Below, one piece after another: positions 17,199-26,495 of a stretch of DNA of 52,010 nucleotides. Origin of the DNA: Actinomadura roseirufa (GTDB lineage Bacteria > Actinomycetota > Actinomycetes > Streptosporangiales > Streptosporangiaceae); the NCBI RefSeq assembly GCF_900659635.1, contig NZ_CAACVB010000030.1, forward strand, positions 1 to 52,010, read 5' to 3'. The translations under genes and the position numbers were made by a program. Positions within the stretch are counted from its first letter, which is position 1, and each line of letters starts with the position of its first letter. Under the pieces are notes generated by a model, which worked only from the letters and a program-made list of their open reading frames with translations, was not told the DNA's origin and searched no databases.

Positions 17199-18899
17199 TT
17201 AGATTCTGGGAGCCGCCGTGGGCATGATCGTGCGTAGTTGTCGGGTGAGTTCGTCGATGAGCGAGCGGGCCTGGTCGGCGGCGGTGCGGGCGGCGTCGCG
17301 TTCCTGGGACAGTTCGGCGATCGAGGCGCGCTGTTCGGTGACGGCCTGGGCGAGCTGGTCGACCCATTGGTCGCGTTCGGCGAGCTTCTCGGCGATGGCG
17401 TCGCGTTCGGCGGCCATCTGGCGCATGCCGGCGACGGCCTTGTCGCGTTCGCGTCCGGCCTGGTCGGCGCGGCCGCGGGCGAGGGTCAGCTCGGACTCGG
17501 TGCGGGCCTGGGCCTGGACGGCGGCTTCGCGACCGCGTTCGGCGGCCTCTCTGGCCTTGGCGTTGGTGTCGCGTTCGCGTTCGGCCTTCTTGGCGGCTTC
17601 GAGCGAGTGCGCGGCGGTGTCGAGGGCCTGCTGGCGTTCGGACTCGGCGACGTCCGCGCGGCGTTCGGCGTCCTGGGCACGGCGTTCGGACTCCTGGGCG
17701 CGGCGCTCGGACTCTTGGGCGCGGCGCTCGGATTCGGCGGCGCGGCGTTCGGCGGCGTCGGCGCGGCGGCGCGTCTCGTCGGCCTCCTTGCCGGCGGCGA
17801 CGACGGCGTGCTGGAGGTTCTGAGAGGTCATCTCCGCGTCGGTGACCTTGGCGCGGAGCGCGGCGAGCTCGGCGTGGGCCGATTCCAGGGCGCGGGACAG
17901 TTCGGACGCCTGGTCGGTGACGCGGTCGCGTTCGGCTTCGGCGGAGCGGCGGCCGGTGACGGCGTCCTCGACGGCGCGGAGCGCGTCGTCGCGGGCTTCG
18001 CTCATCGCGTCGCGCTGCTGGATCGCCTGGCGGACGGTGGCCTCGGCCTCGGCGACGCGGCGTTCGGCCTGCTCGGCCTGGGCCTGCGCCTGTTCCATCT
18101 GGGCGCGTGCCGCGTCGGCCTGCGCGCGCGCCTGGTCGGCCTGGACGCGCGCCTGCTCGGCCTGGCCACGGGCCTGGTCGGCCTGGGCGCGGCCCTGCTG
18201 GGCCTGGTTCCAGGCAGAGGCCGCGTCGCGCTGGGCCGTCTCCTTCTCGCCCTGGATCGCGGCGATCTGGGCGACGGCCTCGTTCTGGACCTCGGCGGCG
18301 CGGCGCTCGGCGTCGGCGACCTGGCGTTCGGCGTCGACGGCACGGCGGTCGGCCTGCTCGGCCTGACCACGGGCGCGCTGCACCTCACCCCACGCCGCCG
18401 CCGCGTCCCGCTGCGCCGACTCCTTCTCCGCCTGGACGGCCGCGATCTGCGAGGCGGACTCGGTCTGCGCCTCGGCGACACGGCGTTCGGCGTCGACGGC
18501 ACGGCGGTCGGCCTGCTCGGCCTGACCACGGGCGCGCTGCACCTCACCCCACGCCGCCGCCGCGTCCCGCTGCGCCGACTCCTTCTCCGCCTGGACCGCG
18601 GCGATCTGCGAGGCGGCGTCGGTCTGCGCCTCGCTGACCTTGCGCTCCCCGGCGGCGAGCGCGTCGCCGATGAGGTCGGCCATCTGGCGGAGCCGCTCGA
18701 CGATGTCCCAGGGCTGGGCCTCGGGCTGCTCGACCTCGGGGCGCGCGGGCTCCGGTTTCGGCTTGGCCATCTGTATCGGCTGCTGGGCGGCCGGCACGGG
18801 CACGTCGGACCCGCGGCCGGGGTCGAGTCCCATCGCGGGCCAAGGGGAGCCCGCGTCCGGGACTCCGCGCGAACCACCCGATCCGTTCAGCTCACTCAC
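17199..18899 (-). CDS. Long coiled-coil protein with tandem internal repeats
   Basis: 566 aa. The first 65 residues are Gly/Pro-rich and disordered; residues about 68-550 are almost continuous coiled coil (AERRVAEAQ, QADRRAVDAER, AQADQARAQ), with no membrane helix. Two near-identical 53-residue blocks start at QIAAVQ, and a run of four SERRAQE heptads lies near residues 395-425. The start is a GTG with GAGGA five nt upstream. I do not recognise the family. Composition resembles actinobacterial intermediate-filament-like or scaffold proteins, but that is only analogy. It is transcribed toward pyrG from a promoter region shared with pip. Confidence 0.8.
   Translation of the reverse strand: MSELNGSGGSRGVPDAGSPWPAMGLDPGRGSDVPVPAAQQPIQMAKPKPEPARPEVEQPEAQPWDIVERLRQMADLIGDALAAGERKVSEAQTDAASQIAAVQAEKESAQRDAAAAWGEVQRARGQAEQADRRAVDAERRVAEAQTESASQIAAVQAEKESAQRDAAAAWGEVQRARGQAEQADRRAVDAERQVADAERRAAEVQNEAVAQIAAIQGEKETAQRDAASAWNQAQQGRAQADQARGQAEQARVQADQARAQADAARAQMEQAQAQAEQAERRVAEAEATVRQAIQQRDAMSEARDDALRAVEDAVTGRRSAEAERDRVTDQASELSRALESAHAELAALRAKVTDAEMTSQNLQHAVVAAGKEADETRRRADAAERRAAESERRAQESERRAQESERRAQDAERRADVAESERQQALDTAAHSLEAAKKAERERDTNAKAREAAERGREAAVQAQARTESELTLARGRADQAGRERDKAVAGMRQMAAERDAIAEKLAERDQWVDQLAQAVTEQRASIAELSQERDAARTAADQARSLIDELTRQLRTIMPTAAPRI
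18318..18640. repeat. 159-bp tandem repeat inside the coiled-coil gene
   Basis: Unit A starts at 18363 and unit B at 18522 (period 159 bp, 53 codons). Over the first 120 bp they differ at only a handful of positions, and a partial third copy of the distal segment lies at 18318-18362. Near identity at the DNA level, including silent positions, indicates recent in-frame duplication or gene conversion. Shorter 21-bp units encoding SERRAQE lie at about 17676-17750. Confidence 0.8.
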
Positions 18900-19001
18900 T
18901 GTGTTCCTCGCCTGGCGGCTCGGAGCCGCGTTCGCGGGGCCGTCATGGTCATGGTGCTCGCTTCACTCCTCGCCCTACGGCTCGTCGCTTCGCTCACGAA
19001 A

Positions 19002-19015
19002 GGCACTCTAGTGCC
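19002..19015. promoter_or_regulatory. 14-bp palindrome in the divergent promoter region
   Basis: GGCACT, a 2-nt spacer, and AGTGCC form a perfect inverted repeat in the 355-bp space (18900-19254) between the coiled-coil gene (minus) and pip (plus). The space also holds an AT-richer patch with TTTG repeats near 19030-19055. A dimeric regulator could bind here and control one or both genes. Nothing else recognisable is in this gap. Confidence 0.35.
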
Positions 19016-19092
19016 GAGCCGCGGAACGTTTGCCCAGTTTGGGGTTTGCTTTCGTGATCCTCGTGACGAGTTCGCGCACGCCGGGGGCCTGA

Positions 19093-20217
<1,125 letters not shown>

Positions 20218-20223
20218 GGCACG

Positions 20224-20253
20224 GCGGGGTCCCGCGCCCGCGCGAGGCCCCGC
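20224..20253 (+). terminator. Hairpin after pip
   Basis: GCGGGG at 20224-20229 can pair with CCCCGC at 20248-20253, seven nt past the pip stop. No T-run follows, as is common for GC-rich actinomycete terminators. Confidence 0.4.
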
Positions 20254-20360
20254 ACCCGCTTACTCCGCGGCAAGCCGAGCCTTACTAAAGGTTGAATGAC
20301 GCCTGCGCTCGGCGGCACGCTTCAGGGGTACCAAACAGGGATGATGAGGACGCATCGTTT

Positions 20361-20397
20361 CTCACCCGGCCCGGTGACACCGGGTTCGGCGGGTGAG
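20361..20397 (+). promoter_or_regulatory. Bipartite perfect hairpin in the pip-ectA gap
   Basis: An outer 8-bp stem (CTCACCCG at 20361-20368 with CGGGTGAG at 20390-20397) encloses the palindrome CCCGGTG-A-CACCGGG (20370-20384), which can form a 5-bp stem with a TGACA loop. It could be a second terminator for pip or a structured leader element of the ect transcript. Confidence 0.45.
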
Positions 20398-20739
20398 CCG
20401 GACGACCTCAGCGGACACAGCGCGACGCCCGTGGCCGGTCCGGCGTTGACCGCGAATCCACGTGATTCACCTCACACAACCGATACATAAATTCTCTCGC
20501 CAATCGGCGGCAGAACACTAAAGTGACGCGCAGACCGGCCGCACGCGGTTCCGGACGCCTTTTCGGCAGTCCCGCCTGCGTAGCAGGGAGAAAAGGTCAT
20601 CCCGTCGGCGCGTTAACACCGCTAAGAAATCCTCGGAACGAGCCAAGCGTATTGCCATACCCACTTCCGGATGCCGCCAAACATCACCTAGATAACAATC
20701 AAGAGCAGCATCCACGGGATTTCGCTAAGTTTCCTGGAT
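20398..20739 (+). promoter_or_regulatory. Lower-GC upstream region of the ectABCD operon
   Basis: This 342-bp stretch is the least GC-rich of the window and has no gene. It holds the inverted repeat GTGATTCAC (20462-20470) next to AT-rich sequence GATACATAAATTC, a small CCTGC-GTA-GCAGG hairpin near 20575, and TAGATA and TAAGTT hexamers closer to the ectA start. It is the likely osmotically controlled promoter and leader. I cannot assign one -35/-10 pair with confidence, and saw no ydaO-type riboswitch core. Confidence 0.5.
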
Positions 20740-21288
20740 ATGGCAGCGCAACCCCTGGAAACACCGACCCGACGCCCCGACCGTGACGAGACGAACGTGG
20801 ACGTGCAACTCCAGGAGCCGAGCCTCTCCGATGGCCCCGCGCTCTGGCGCCTCGCCCGGGACTCACGAGTCCTGGACGTGAACTCGCCCTACAGCTACAC
20901 CCTTTGGTGCCGCGATTTCGCCGACACTTCGGTGGTGGCTCGGGTGGACGGGGTGCCGCGCGGGTTCATCACCGGTTACGTCCGTCCGGCCGAGCCCGAC
21001 ACGTTCTTCGTCTGGCAGGTGGCCGTGGACGCCTCGCACCGCGGCCGGGGCCTGGCCCGCGACATGCTCGACCGGCTCGGCGACCGGCTCGCCGCCCGTG
21101 GCCACCGTTTCCTGGAGGCGACGGTGACCCCTGGCAACAAGGCTTCCACCGCGATGTTCGAGTCGTTCGCCCGGGACCGCGGCTGCCCGCTGGAGCGCGG
21201 CCCCCTGTTCGGTGCGGAGCACTTCCCCGGCGGGGCGCACGAGCCCGAGGCACTGTTCCGGATCGGCCCGTTCAGCGCCGCCGGGTGA
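20740..21288 (+). CDS. ectA: L-2,4-diaminobutyrate acetyltransferase EctA
   Basis: 182-aa GNAT enzyme that acetylates L-2,4-diaminobutyrate at N4 in the ectoine pathway. The EctA core is clear: LWRLARDSRVLDVNSPYSY, then WCRDFADTSVVAR, FITGYVRP, the acetyl-CoA loop VDASHRGRGLARDML and a C-terminal EALFRIGP. There is no good Shine-Dalgarno sequence at the ATG; a TAAGTT hexamer 8 nt upstream leaves a near-leaderless start possible. First gene of ectABCD. Confidence 0.95.
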   Translation: MAAQPLETPTRRPDRDETNVDVQLQEPSLSDGPALWRLARDSRVLDVNSPYSYTLWCRDFADTSVVARVDGVPRGFITGYVRPAEPDTFFVWQVAVDASHRGRGLARDMLDRLGDRLAARGHRFLEATVTPGNKASTAMFESFARDRGCPLERGPLFGAEHFPGGAHEPEALFRIGPFSAAG

Positions 21289-21349
21289 CCGCGGCCTCCC
21301 CGACCATCCTGTCCGTTCCTCTTCACTCCCCACCTGCCGGAGGCAGATC

Positions 21350-22612
21350 ATGGACGTTTTCGCCCGAATGGAATCGGAAGTACGCGGCTACTGCAGAAGT
21401 TGGCCGGCGGTGTTCACCACCGCCCAGGGCAGCCACATCACCGACGAGAACGGACGGACCTACCTCGATTTCTTCGCCGGCGCGGGAACGCTCAACTACG
21501 GGCACAACGACCCGCAGCTGAAACGCCGCCTGATGGACTATCTGGCCAGGGACGCGATCGTGCACAGCCTGGACATGTACACGACCGCGAAACGGGAGTT
21601 CTTGGAACGGTTCAACGAGTATGTGCTGAGCCCTCGCGGGCTCGACTACAAGGTTCAGTTCCCCGGTCCGGCGGGCAACCACTCGGTCGAGGCGGCGCTG
21701 AAACTGGCGCGCAAGTACACCGGCCGCGAGACGATCGTCGGCTTCACCAACGCCTTTCACGGCATGACGCTCGGCGCGCTCGCCGTCACCGGGAACTCGA
21801 TGAAGCGGACCGGCGCGGGGGTACCGCTGGGCCATGGCGTGGCCATGCCCTACGACAACTACCTCGACGGCCGCACGCCCGACTTCCTGCTGTTCGAGAC
21901 GATGCTGGACGACAGCGGCAGCGGGCTGGACAAGCCCGCCGCGGTGATCGTGGAGACCGTGCAGGGCGAGGGCGGCATCAACGTGGCCACCGCCGAGTGG
22001 CTGCGCGGCCTGCAGGACCTGTGCCGCCGGCACGACATCCTGCTCATCGTCGACGACGTGCAGATGGGCTGCGGCCGCACCGGGCCGTTCTTCAGTTTCG
22101 AAGAGGCCGGGATCACGCCCGACATCGTCTGCCTGTCCAAGTCGCTGAGCGGCTACGGGCTGCCGTTCGCGGTCACGCTGATGCGGCGCGAGCTGGACGT
22201 GTGGGAGCCGGGCGAGCACAACGGCACCTTCCGCGGGTTCAACCCGGCGTTCGTCACCGCGGTCGGCGCGCTGGAGGACCACTGGACCGGCGCCGGGATG
22301 GAGAAGCAGACCCTCGCCAAGGGCCAGCAGGTGGAGACGGCGCTGAACGAGATCGCGCTGGCGCACGCCGGGGCGGTCGACGCGGTCCGCGGCCGCGGCC
22401 TCGCCTGGGGCCTGGTCATGAGCGACGCCGCGCTCGCGCCGCGGGTGTGCGCGGAGGCGTTCGAGCGCGGGCTGCTGATGGAGACCTCCGGGCCGGAGGG
22501 CGAGGTGGTCAAGCTGCTGCCGCCGCTCACCACCACCGAGACGGAGCTGTCCCGCGGGCTGGAGATCATCGCCGACTCGGTGGAGGCCGTCCGGGCGAAG
22601 GTGGCCGTCTGA
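21350..22612 (+). CDS. ectB: L-2,4-diaminobutyrate transaminase EctB
   Basis: 420-aa PLP aminotransferase converting aspartate semialdehyde to L-2,4-diaminobutyrate with glutamate as donor. The start ATG follows GGAGG with 7-nt spacing. Class III features: [45 protein letters not shown] (PLP-binding Asp) and the lysine in [12 protein letters not shown]. It lies 61 nt after ectA. Confidence 0.95.
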   Translation: MDVFARMESEVRGYCRSWPAVFTTAQGSHITDENGRTYLDFFAGAGTLNYGHNDPQLKRRLMDYLARDAIVHSLDMYTTAKREFLERFNEYVLSPRGLDYKVQFPGPAGNHSVEAALKLARKYTGRETIVGFTNAFHGMTLGALAVTGNSMKRTGAGVPLGHGVAMPYDNYLDGRTPDFLLFETMLDDSGSGLDKPAAVIVETVQGEGGINVATAEWLRGLQDLCRRHDILLIVDDVQMGCGRTGPFFSFEEAGITPDIVCLSKSLSGYGLPFAVTLMRRELDVWEPGEHNGTFRGFNPAFVTAVGALEDHWTGAGMEKQTLAKGQQVETALNEIALAHAGAVDAVRGRGLAWGLVMSDAALAPRVCAEAFERGLLMETSGPEGEVVKLLPPLTTTETELSRGLEIIADSVEAVRAKVAV

Positions 22613-22658
22613 GCGCGACGCCCGTGCCGGACGACGACGCACACGAAAGAGGAGATTC

Positions 22659-23054
22659 ATGATCGTTCGTTCCCTCGCCGAGACCGTCGGCACCGACCGC
22701 GAAGTCCGGGCCGAGACCTGGTCCAGCCGCAGGCTCGTGCTGGCCAAGGAGGGTGTCGGGTTCTCGCTGCACGACACGGTGCTGTACGCGGGCACCGAGA
22801 CGCGGATGTGGTACGCGAACCACATCGAGGCCGTCTACTGCATCGAGGGCCAGGGCGAGCTGATCAACGAGGAGACCGGCGAGAAGCACCACATCGAGCC
22901 CGGGGTGATGTACCTGCTGGACGGGCACGAGCACCACACCCTGCGGGCCCACACCGACGTGCGGACCGTCTGCGTCTTCAACCCGCCCTGTACGGGCCGG
23001 GAGGTCCATGACGAGAACGGGGTCTATCCCCTGCTCACCGAGGAGGACGCCTGA
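22659..23054 (+). CDS. ectC: L-ectoine synthase EctC
   Basis: 131-aa cupin that cyclises N4-acetyl-diaminobutyrate to ectoine. Family segments [48 protein letters not shown] and [16 protein letters not shown] include the metal-binding Glu, Tyr and His positions. A strong AGAGGAG site precedes the ATG. The TGA stop overlaps the ectD ATG by one base. Confidence 0.96.
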   Translation: MIVRSLAETVGTDREVRAETWSSRRLVLAKEGVGFSLHDTVLYAGTETRMWYANHIEAVYCIEGQGELINEETGEKHHIEPGVMYLLDGHEHHTLRAHTDVRTVCVFNPPCTGREVHDENGVYPLLTEEDA

Positions 23055-23959
23055 TGAGCATCATCGAGTCGCACCCGTCCATCGACGACGCCTACCCCAC
23101 CCGCAAGGCCGCCGAGGCCGCGCTGCTGTACCGGCAGGACCCGGTCGTGTACGGCGGACCGCAGGACGGTCCCATCGACGCCGCGACGCTGGAGTCGTTC
23201 GACGCGAACGGGTTCCTGTCGGTGGACGCGCTGCTCGCGCCGGAGGAGGTCGAGGACTACCGGGCCGAGCTGCGCCGGCTGGCCTCGGACCCGGTGATCC
23301 TGGCCGACGAGCGCACGGTGACCGAGCGCGGCTCGGACGAGGTCCGCTCCATCTTCGAGGTGCACCGGATCAGCGAGGTGTTCGCCGCGCTCGTCCGCGA
23401 CCCGCGGGTGGTCGGCCGGGCCCGGCAGCTGCTCGGCTCGGACGTGTACGTCCACCAGAGCCGCGTCAACTACAAGCCGGGGTTCACCGGCAAGGACTTC
23501 TACTGGCACTCCGACTTCGAGACCTGGCACGCCGAGGACGGCATGCCGCGGATGCGCGCGGTGAGCATCTCCATCGCGCTGACCGAGAACTTCGTGCACA
23601 ACGGCGGCTTGATGATCATGCCGGGGTCGCACCGGACGTTCGTGGCGTGCGTCGGTGAGACGCCCTCCGACCACTACAAGGAGTCGCTGCGCGGGCAGGA
23701 GATCGGCACGCCCGATCCCAACAGCCTGTCGATCCTGGCCGACAAGCACGGCATCGAGCTGTTCACCGGCCCCGCCGGGTCGGCGACCATGTTCGACTGC
23801 AACTGCATGCACGGCTCCAACGGGAACATCACGCCGTTCCCGCGGTCCAACGTGTTCGTCGTGTTCAACAGCGTGGAGAACACCTGCGTCGAGCCGTTCT
23901 CGGCGCCGTCGCCGCGCCCCTCGTTCATCGGGGCCAGGGACTTCACTCCCGTCCACTGA
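23054..23959 (+). CDS. ectD: Ectoine 5-hydroxylase EctD
   Basis: 301-aa Fe(II)/2-oxoglutarate dioxygenase producing 5-hydroxyectoine. The iron ligands are the His and Asp of YWHSDFETWHAEDGMP and the distal His of CMHGSNGN; the 2-oxoglutarate region and NYKPGFTGKDFYWHSDFE block match EctD. Its presence shows that the host can make both compatible solutes. Translation is coupled to ectC (TGATG). A strong hairpin follows 11 nt after the stop. Confidence 0.95.
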   Translation: MSIIESHPSIDDAYPTRKAAEAALLYRQDPVVYGGPQDGPIDAATLESFDANGFLSVDALLAPEEVEDYRAELRRLASDPVILADERTVTERGSDEVRSIFEVHRISEVFAALVRDPRVVGRARQLLGSDVYVHQSRVNYKPGFTGKDFYWHSDFETWHAEDGMPRMRAVSISIALTENFVHNGGLMIMPGSHRTFVACVGETPSDHYKESLRGQEIGTPDPNSLSILADKHGIELFTGPAGSATMFDCNCMHGSNGNITPFPRSNVFVVFNSVENTCVEPFSAPSPRPSFIGARDFTPVH

Positions 23960-23970
23960 CCGGACGGTCC

Positions 23971-24012
23971 CGCCGGGCCCGGCCGGTCTGACACCGCCGG
24001 CCGGGCCCGGCG
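23971..24012 (+). terminator. Strong hairpin after ectD
   Basis: A perfect 16-bp inverted repeat (23971-23986 with 23997-24012) encloses a 10-nt loop TCTGACACCG, 11 nt after the ectD stop. All stem pairs are G-C. No U-tract follows. It should terminate or strongly attenuate ect transcription before the ehu genes. Confidence 0.65.
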
Positions 24013-24021
24013 CCGGCACTC

Positions 24022-24167
24022 GCACCTCCCGCTCCTCCGCTCCCCACACCTCCGCTCCCCACCTCTGCTCCCCACCTCTGCTCCCCACCTCCCGCTCCCC
24101 TCCTCCCGCCCCGGTTTCCGCTCCCGCCCCGGTCTCCGCCCCCCGACCCCACCCCCGGTCCCGCGCC
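24022..24167. repeat. Polypyrimidine tract with 13-bp tandem units
   Basis: About 145 bp between ectD and ehuB are nearly all C and T on the plus strand, with few purines. A 13-bp unit TCTGCTCCCCACC (or TCCGCTCCCCACC) repeats about four times at 24049-24100. It ends at a short CCCGCG-CC-CGCGGG hairpin (24160-24173). No coding pattern is seen. The ehuB promoter or leader must be within or beside it. Confidence 0.7.
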
Positions 24168-24225
24168 CGCGGGGGAACTCCCGCCCTTCGCGGGGCGCGG
24201 TGCCACAGCATCCAGGAGTTCAACG

Positions 24226-25119
24226 ATGACTTCCTCCAGACGCGACTTCCTGCGCGGCGCCGTCCTGCTGTCGGCCGCGGTCCCGCTGGCCGCCGCGGGC
24301 TGCTCCACGACGGACCCCGGCGAGGAGCGCTCGGGCGGCGGCACCCTGGAGCGCGCCCGCTCGTCCGGCAAGATCACCGTCGGGTTCGCCAACGAGGCGC
24401 CCTACGGCTTCACCGACAAGTCGGGGAAGCTGACCGGCGAGGCGCCGGAGCTGGCCCGGGTCGTGTTCAAGGAGCTCGGCATCGGCAAGGTGGAGGGCGT
24501 GCAGGTCGACTTCGGCGGCCTGATCGGCGGGCTCAGCGCCCGCCGGTTCGACGTCATCGCGGCCGGCATGTTCATCACCCCCGAGCGCTGCGAGACGGTC
24601 GCCTTCTCCGACCCCGAGTACGTCGCCAAGAGCGCCTTTCTCGTCCGCAAGGGCAACCCGAAGGGGCTGCTCAAGCCGGAGGACCCGGGGAAGAAGGGGG
24701 TCAGGGTCGGGGTGCTGACCGGCGCCGTCGAGGGCGGATACGCGGAGAAGCACGGCGTGAAGAAGAGCAACATCAAGACGTTCGCCGACCAGGCCAGCGC
24801 CTTCGAGGGCCTCAAGGCGGGACGGGTCGACTGCGTCTGGCTGACCCGCATCTCGCTGGCGGACGTGCTGTCCAAGCATCAGGGCGAGCCGTACGAGGTC
24901 ACCGCGCCGTTCGTCCCGGTCATCGACGGCAAGGAGCAGCTAGGCGCGGGGGCGTTCGCGTTCCGCAAGGCGGACGCGGACCTGCTCGCCGCCTTCAACG
25001 GCAAGCTGGCCGAGCTGAAGACGGGCAACCGGCTGCTGCCGGTGCTGCGGCCGTTCGGCTTCACCCAGGCGGAGGTCCCCGGCCCGGGCGACACCGCCGC
25101 CAAGTTCTGCAAGGGCTGA
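24226..25119 (+). CDS. ehuB: Ectoine/hydroxyectoine ABC transporter substrate-binding protein EhuB
   Basis: 297-aa extracytoplasmic binding lipoprotein. The N-terminus has a twin-arginine-like SSRRDFLRG, a hydrophobic core and a lipobox ending AAAGC. The mature part is a family-3 solute-binding fold (ITVGFANEAPYGF, TGEAPELARVV, GLIGGLSARRFDVIAAGMF, TPERCETVAFSDP). The EhuB assignment rests on these motifs plus the adjacent ectABCD and ehuCDA. It would bind external ectoines and allow recovery from the medium. Confidence 0.88.
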   Translation: MTSSRRDFLRGAVLLSAAVPLAAAGCSTTDPGEERSGGGTLERARSSGKITVGFANEAPYGFTDKSGKLTGEAPELARVVFKELGIGKVEGVQVDFGGLIGGLSARRFDVIAAGMFITPERCETVAFSDPEYVAKSAFLVRKGNPKGLLKPEDPGKKGVRVGVLTGAVEGGYAEKHGVKKSNIKTFADQASAFEGLKAGRVDCVWLTRISLADVLSKHQGEPYEVTAPFVPVIDGKEQLGAGAFAFRKADADLLAAFNGKLAELKTGNRLLPVLRPFGFTQAEVPGPGDTAAKFCKG

Positions 25120-25122
25120 GCC

Positions 25123-25842
25123 GTGTCCGAGGTCCTCGACAGCTACCCCCAGTTGCTGAGGGGCGCGTGGGTCACCGTCCAGCTCACCGTCTGCGGCGCG
25201 GCACTGGCCTTGGTGCTCGCGCTGCTGTTCGGCCTGGCGGGCGCCTCGCGGCACGCCTGGGTGCGCGGGCTGAACCGCGTGTACGTGGAGTTCTTCCGCG
25301 GCACCGCGACACTGGTGCTGCTGTACTGGTTCTTCTACGCGCTGCCCCTCGTCGGCGTCCGGATCGACTCGACGATGGTCGCGGCGGTGCTCGCCCTCGG
25401 CCTGAACGTCGGCGCCTACGGCGCGGAGGTGGTGCGCGGCTCTCTGAAGGCCGTGCCCGCGGCGCAGTACGAGGCGACGGTCGCGCTGAACTTCTCGCCC
25501 TACCAGCGGATGCGCCGCGTGGTGCTCCCGCAGGGGTTCGCGCTGATGCTGCCCCCGTTCGGCAACCTTCTCATCGAGCTGATGAAGGGGACGGCCATCG
25601 TCTACACCGTCGGGCTCGCCGACCTGGCGCGCGTCTCCAAGGACGTCCAGGGCAGCACCGGTGAGACCGTCGCGGTCTTCTCGGTGATCCCGGTCCTCTA
25701 CTTCGTGATCGCGCAGGTGCTGCTGCTGTTCGTGCGGTACGCCGAGCGCCGCGTCGACCGCATGCTCGGCCGCCGCCCGTCCCGCGGGCCGTCGCTCGGG
25801 ACGATCGCGGCGGGCGCGCCCGGGACGGAGGCGGCGGGCTGA
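25123..25842 (+). CDS. ehuC: Ectoine ABC transporter permease EhuC
   Basis: 239-aa permease of the polar amino-acid (HisMQ) type starting at a GTG 3 nt after ehuB. Five or so membrane helices; the EAA loop reads AAQYEATVALNFSPYQRMRR, with PQGFALMLPPFGN following. LLIELMKGTAIVYTVGLADL is typical. It forms the membrane channel with EhuD. The last 30 residues are Pro/Gly/Ala-rich. Its stop overlaps the ehuD start by one base. Confidence 0.88.
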   Translation: MSEVLDSYPQLLRGAWVTVQLTVCGAALALVLALLFGLAGASRHAWVRGLNRVYVEFFRGTATLVLLYWFFYALPLVGVRIDSTMVAAVLALGLNVGAYGAEVVRGSLKAVPAAQYEATVALNFSPYQRMRRVVLPQGFALMLPPFGNLLIELMKGTAIVYTVGLADLARVSKDVQGSTGETVAVFSVIPVLYFVIAQVLLLFVRYAERRVDRMLGRRPSRGPSLGTIAAGAPGTEAAG

Positions 25843-26495
25843 TGGAATGGGACTGGCAGTACTCCTCCGACGTGCTCCCCGACCTGCTGCGCGGCCTGCG
25901 CTACACGCTGACGGCGACGCTGCTCGGGTACGTCATCGCGGTGACCCTCGGTCTGGTGTGGGCGCTGCTGCGCCGGACGCCGAACGTGGTCGTCGCGCAG
26001 GCGGTGCGGTGGGCGACCGAGTTCATCCGGTGCACCCCGCTGATCCCGCAGCTGTTCTTCGTCTACTACGTCCTGCCCGCCTGGGGGCTGACGATCGGGT
26101 CGCTGACCGCCGGGATCATCACGCTCGGGGTGCACTACTCGACCTACACCGCCGAGGTGTACCGGGCGGGGATCGCCGACGTCCCGCGCGGGCAGTGGGA
26201 GGCGGCGACCGCGCTGAACCTGCCCCGGTCGCGGGTGTGGCTGGACGTCATCCTGCCGCAGGCGGTCCGGCGGGTGATCCCGACGCTCGGCAACTACCTG
26301 ATCGCGATGTTCAAGGACTCGCCGCTGCTGCTGGTCATCAACGTGACCGAGCTGCTCAACACCGCCTACCGGGAGGGCGCGGAGAGCCTGCGCTTCCTGG
26401 AGCCGATCACCATGGTCGGGTTGCTGTTCGTACTGATCAGCGTGCCGGCCTCGATCTTCGTCCGCCGCTTGGAGAAGCGCTATGCCGCCCACTGA
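25842..26495 (+). CDS. ehuD: Ectoine ABC transporter permease EhuD
   Basis: 217-aa second permease of the same HisMQ family, about five helices, beginning LLRGLRYTLTATLLGYVIAV. The EAA loop is RGQWEAATALNLPRSRVW followed by ILPQAVRRVIPTLGNYL. It partners EhuC. The 3' end overlaps ehuA by 14 nt, so the four ehu genes are a single translationally linked unit. Confidence 0.88.
   Translation: MEWDWQYSSDVLPDLLRGLRYTLTATLLGYVIAVTLGLVWALLRRTPNVVVAQAVRWATEFIRCTPLIPQLFFVYYVLPAWGLTIGSLTAGIITLGVHYSTYTAEVYRAGIADVPRGQWEAATALNLPRSRVWLDVILPQAVRRVIPTLGNYLIAMFKDSPLLLVINVTELLNTAYREGAESLRFLEPITMVGLLFVLISVPASIFVRRLEKRYAAH

Noticed and set aside
20398..20739. ydaO-type c-di-AMP riboswitch ahead of ectA
   Set aside because: Considered because osmotic-stress genes in actinobacteria can carry one, but I could not find its conserved core; only small hairpins and a palindrome are visible.
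24022..24173. CRISPR-like array in the ectD-ehuB gap
   Set aside because: Units are 13 bp and contiguous with no unique spacers; it is a polypyrimidine tandem repeat.
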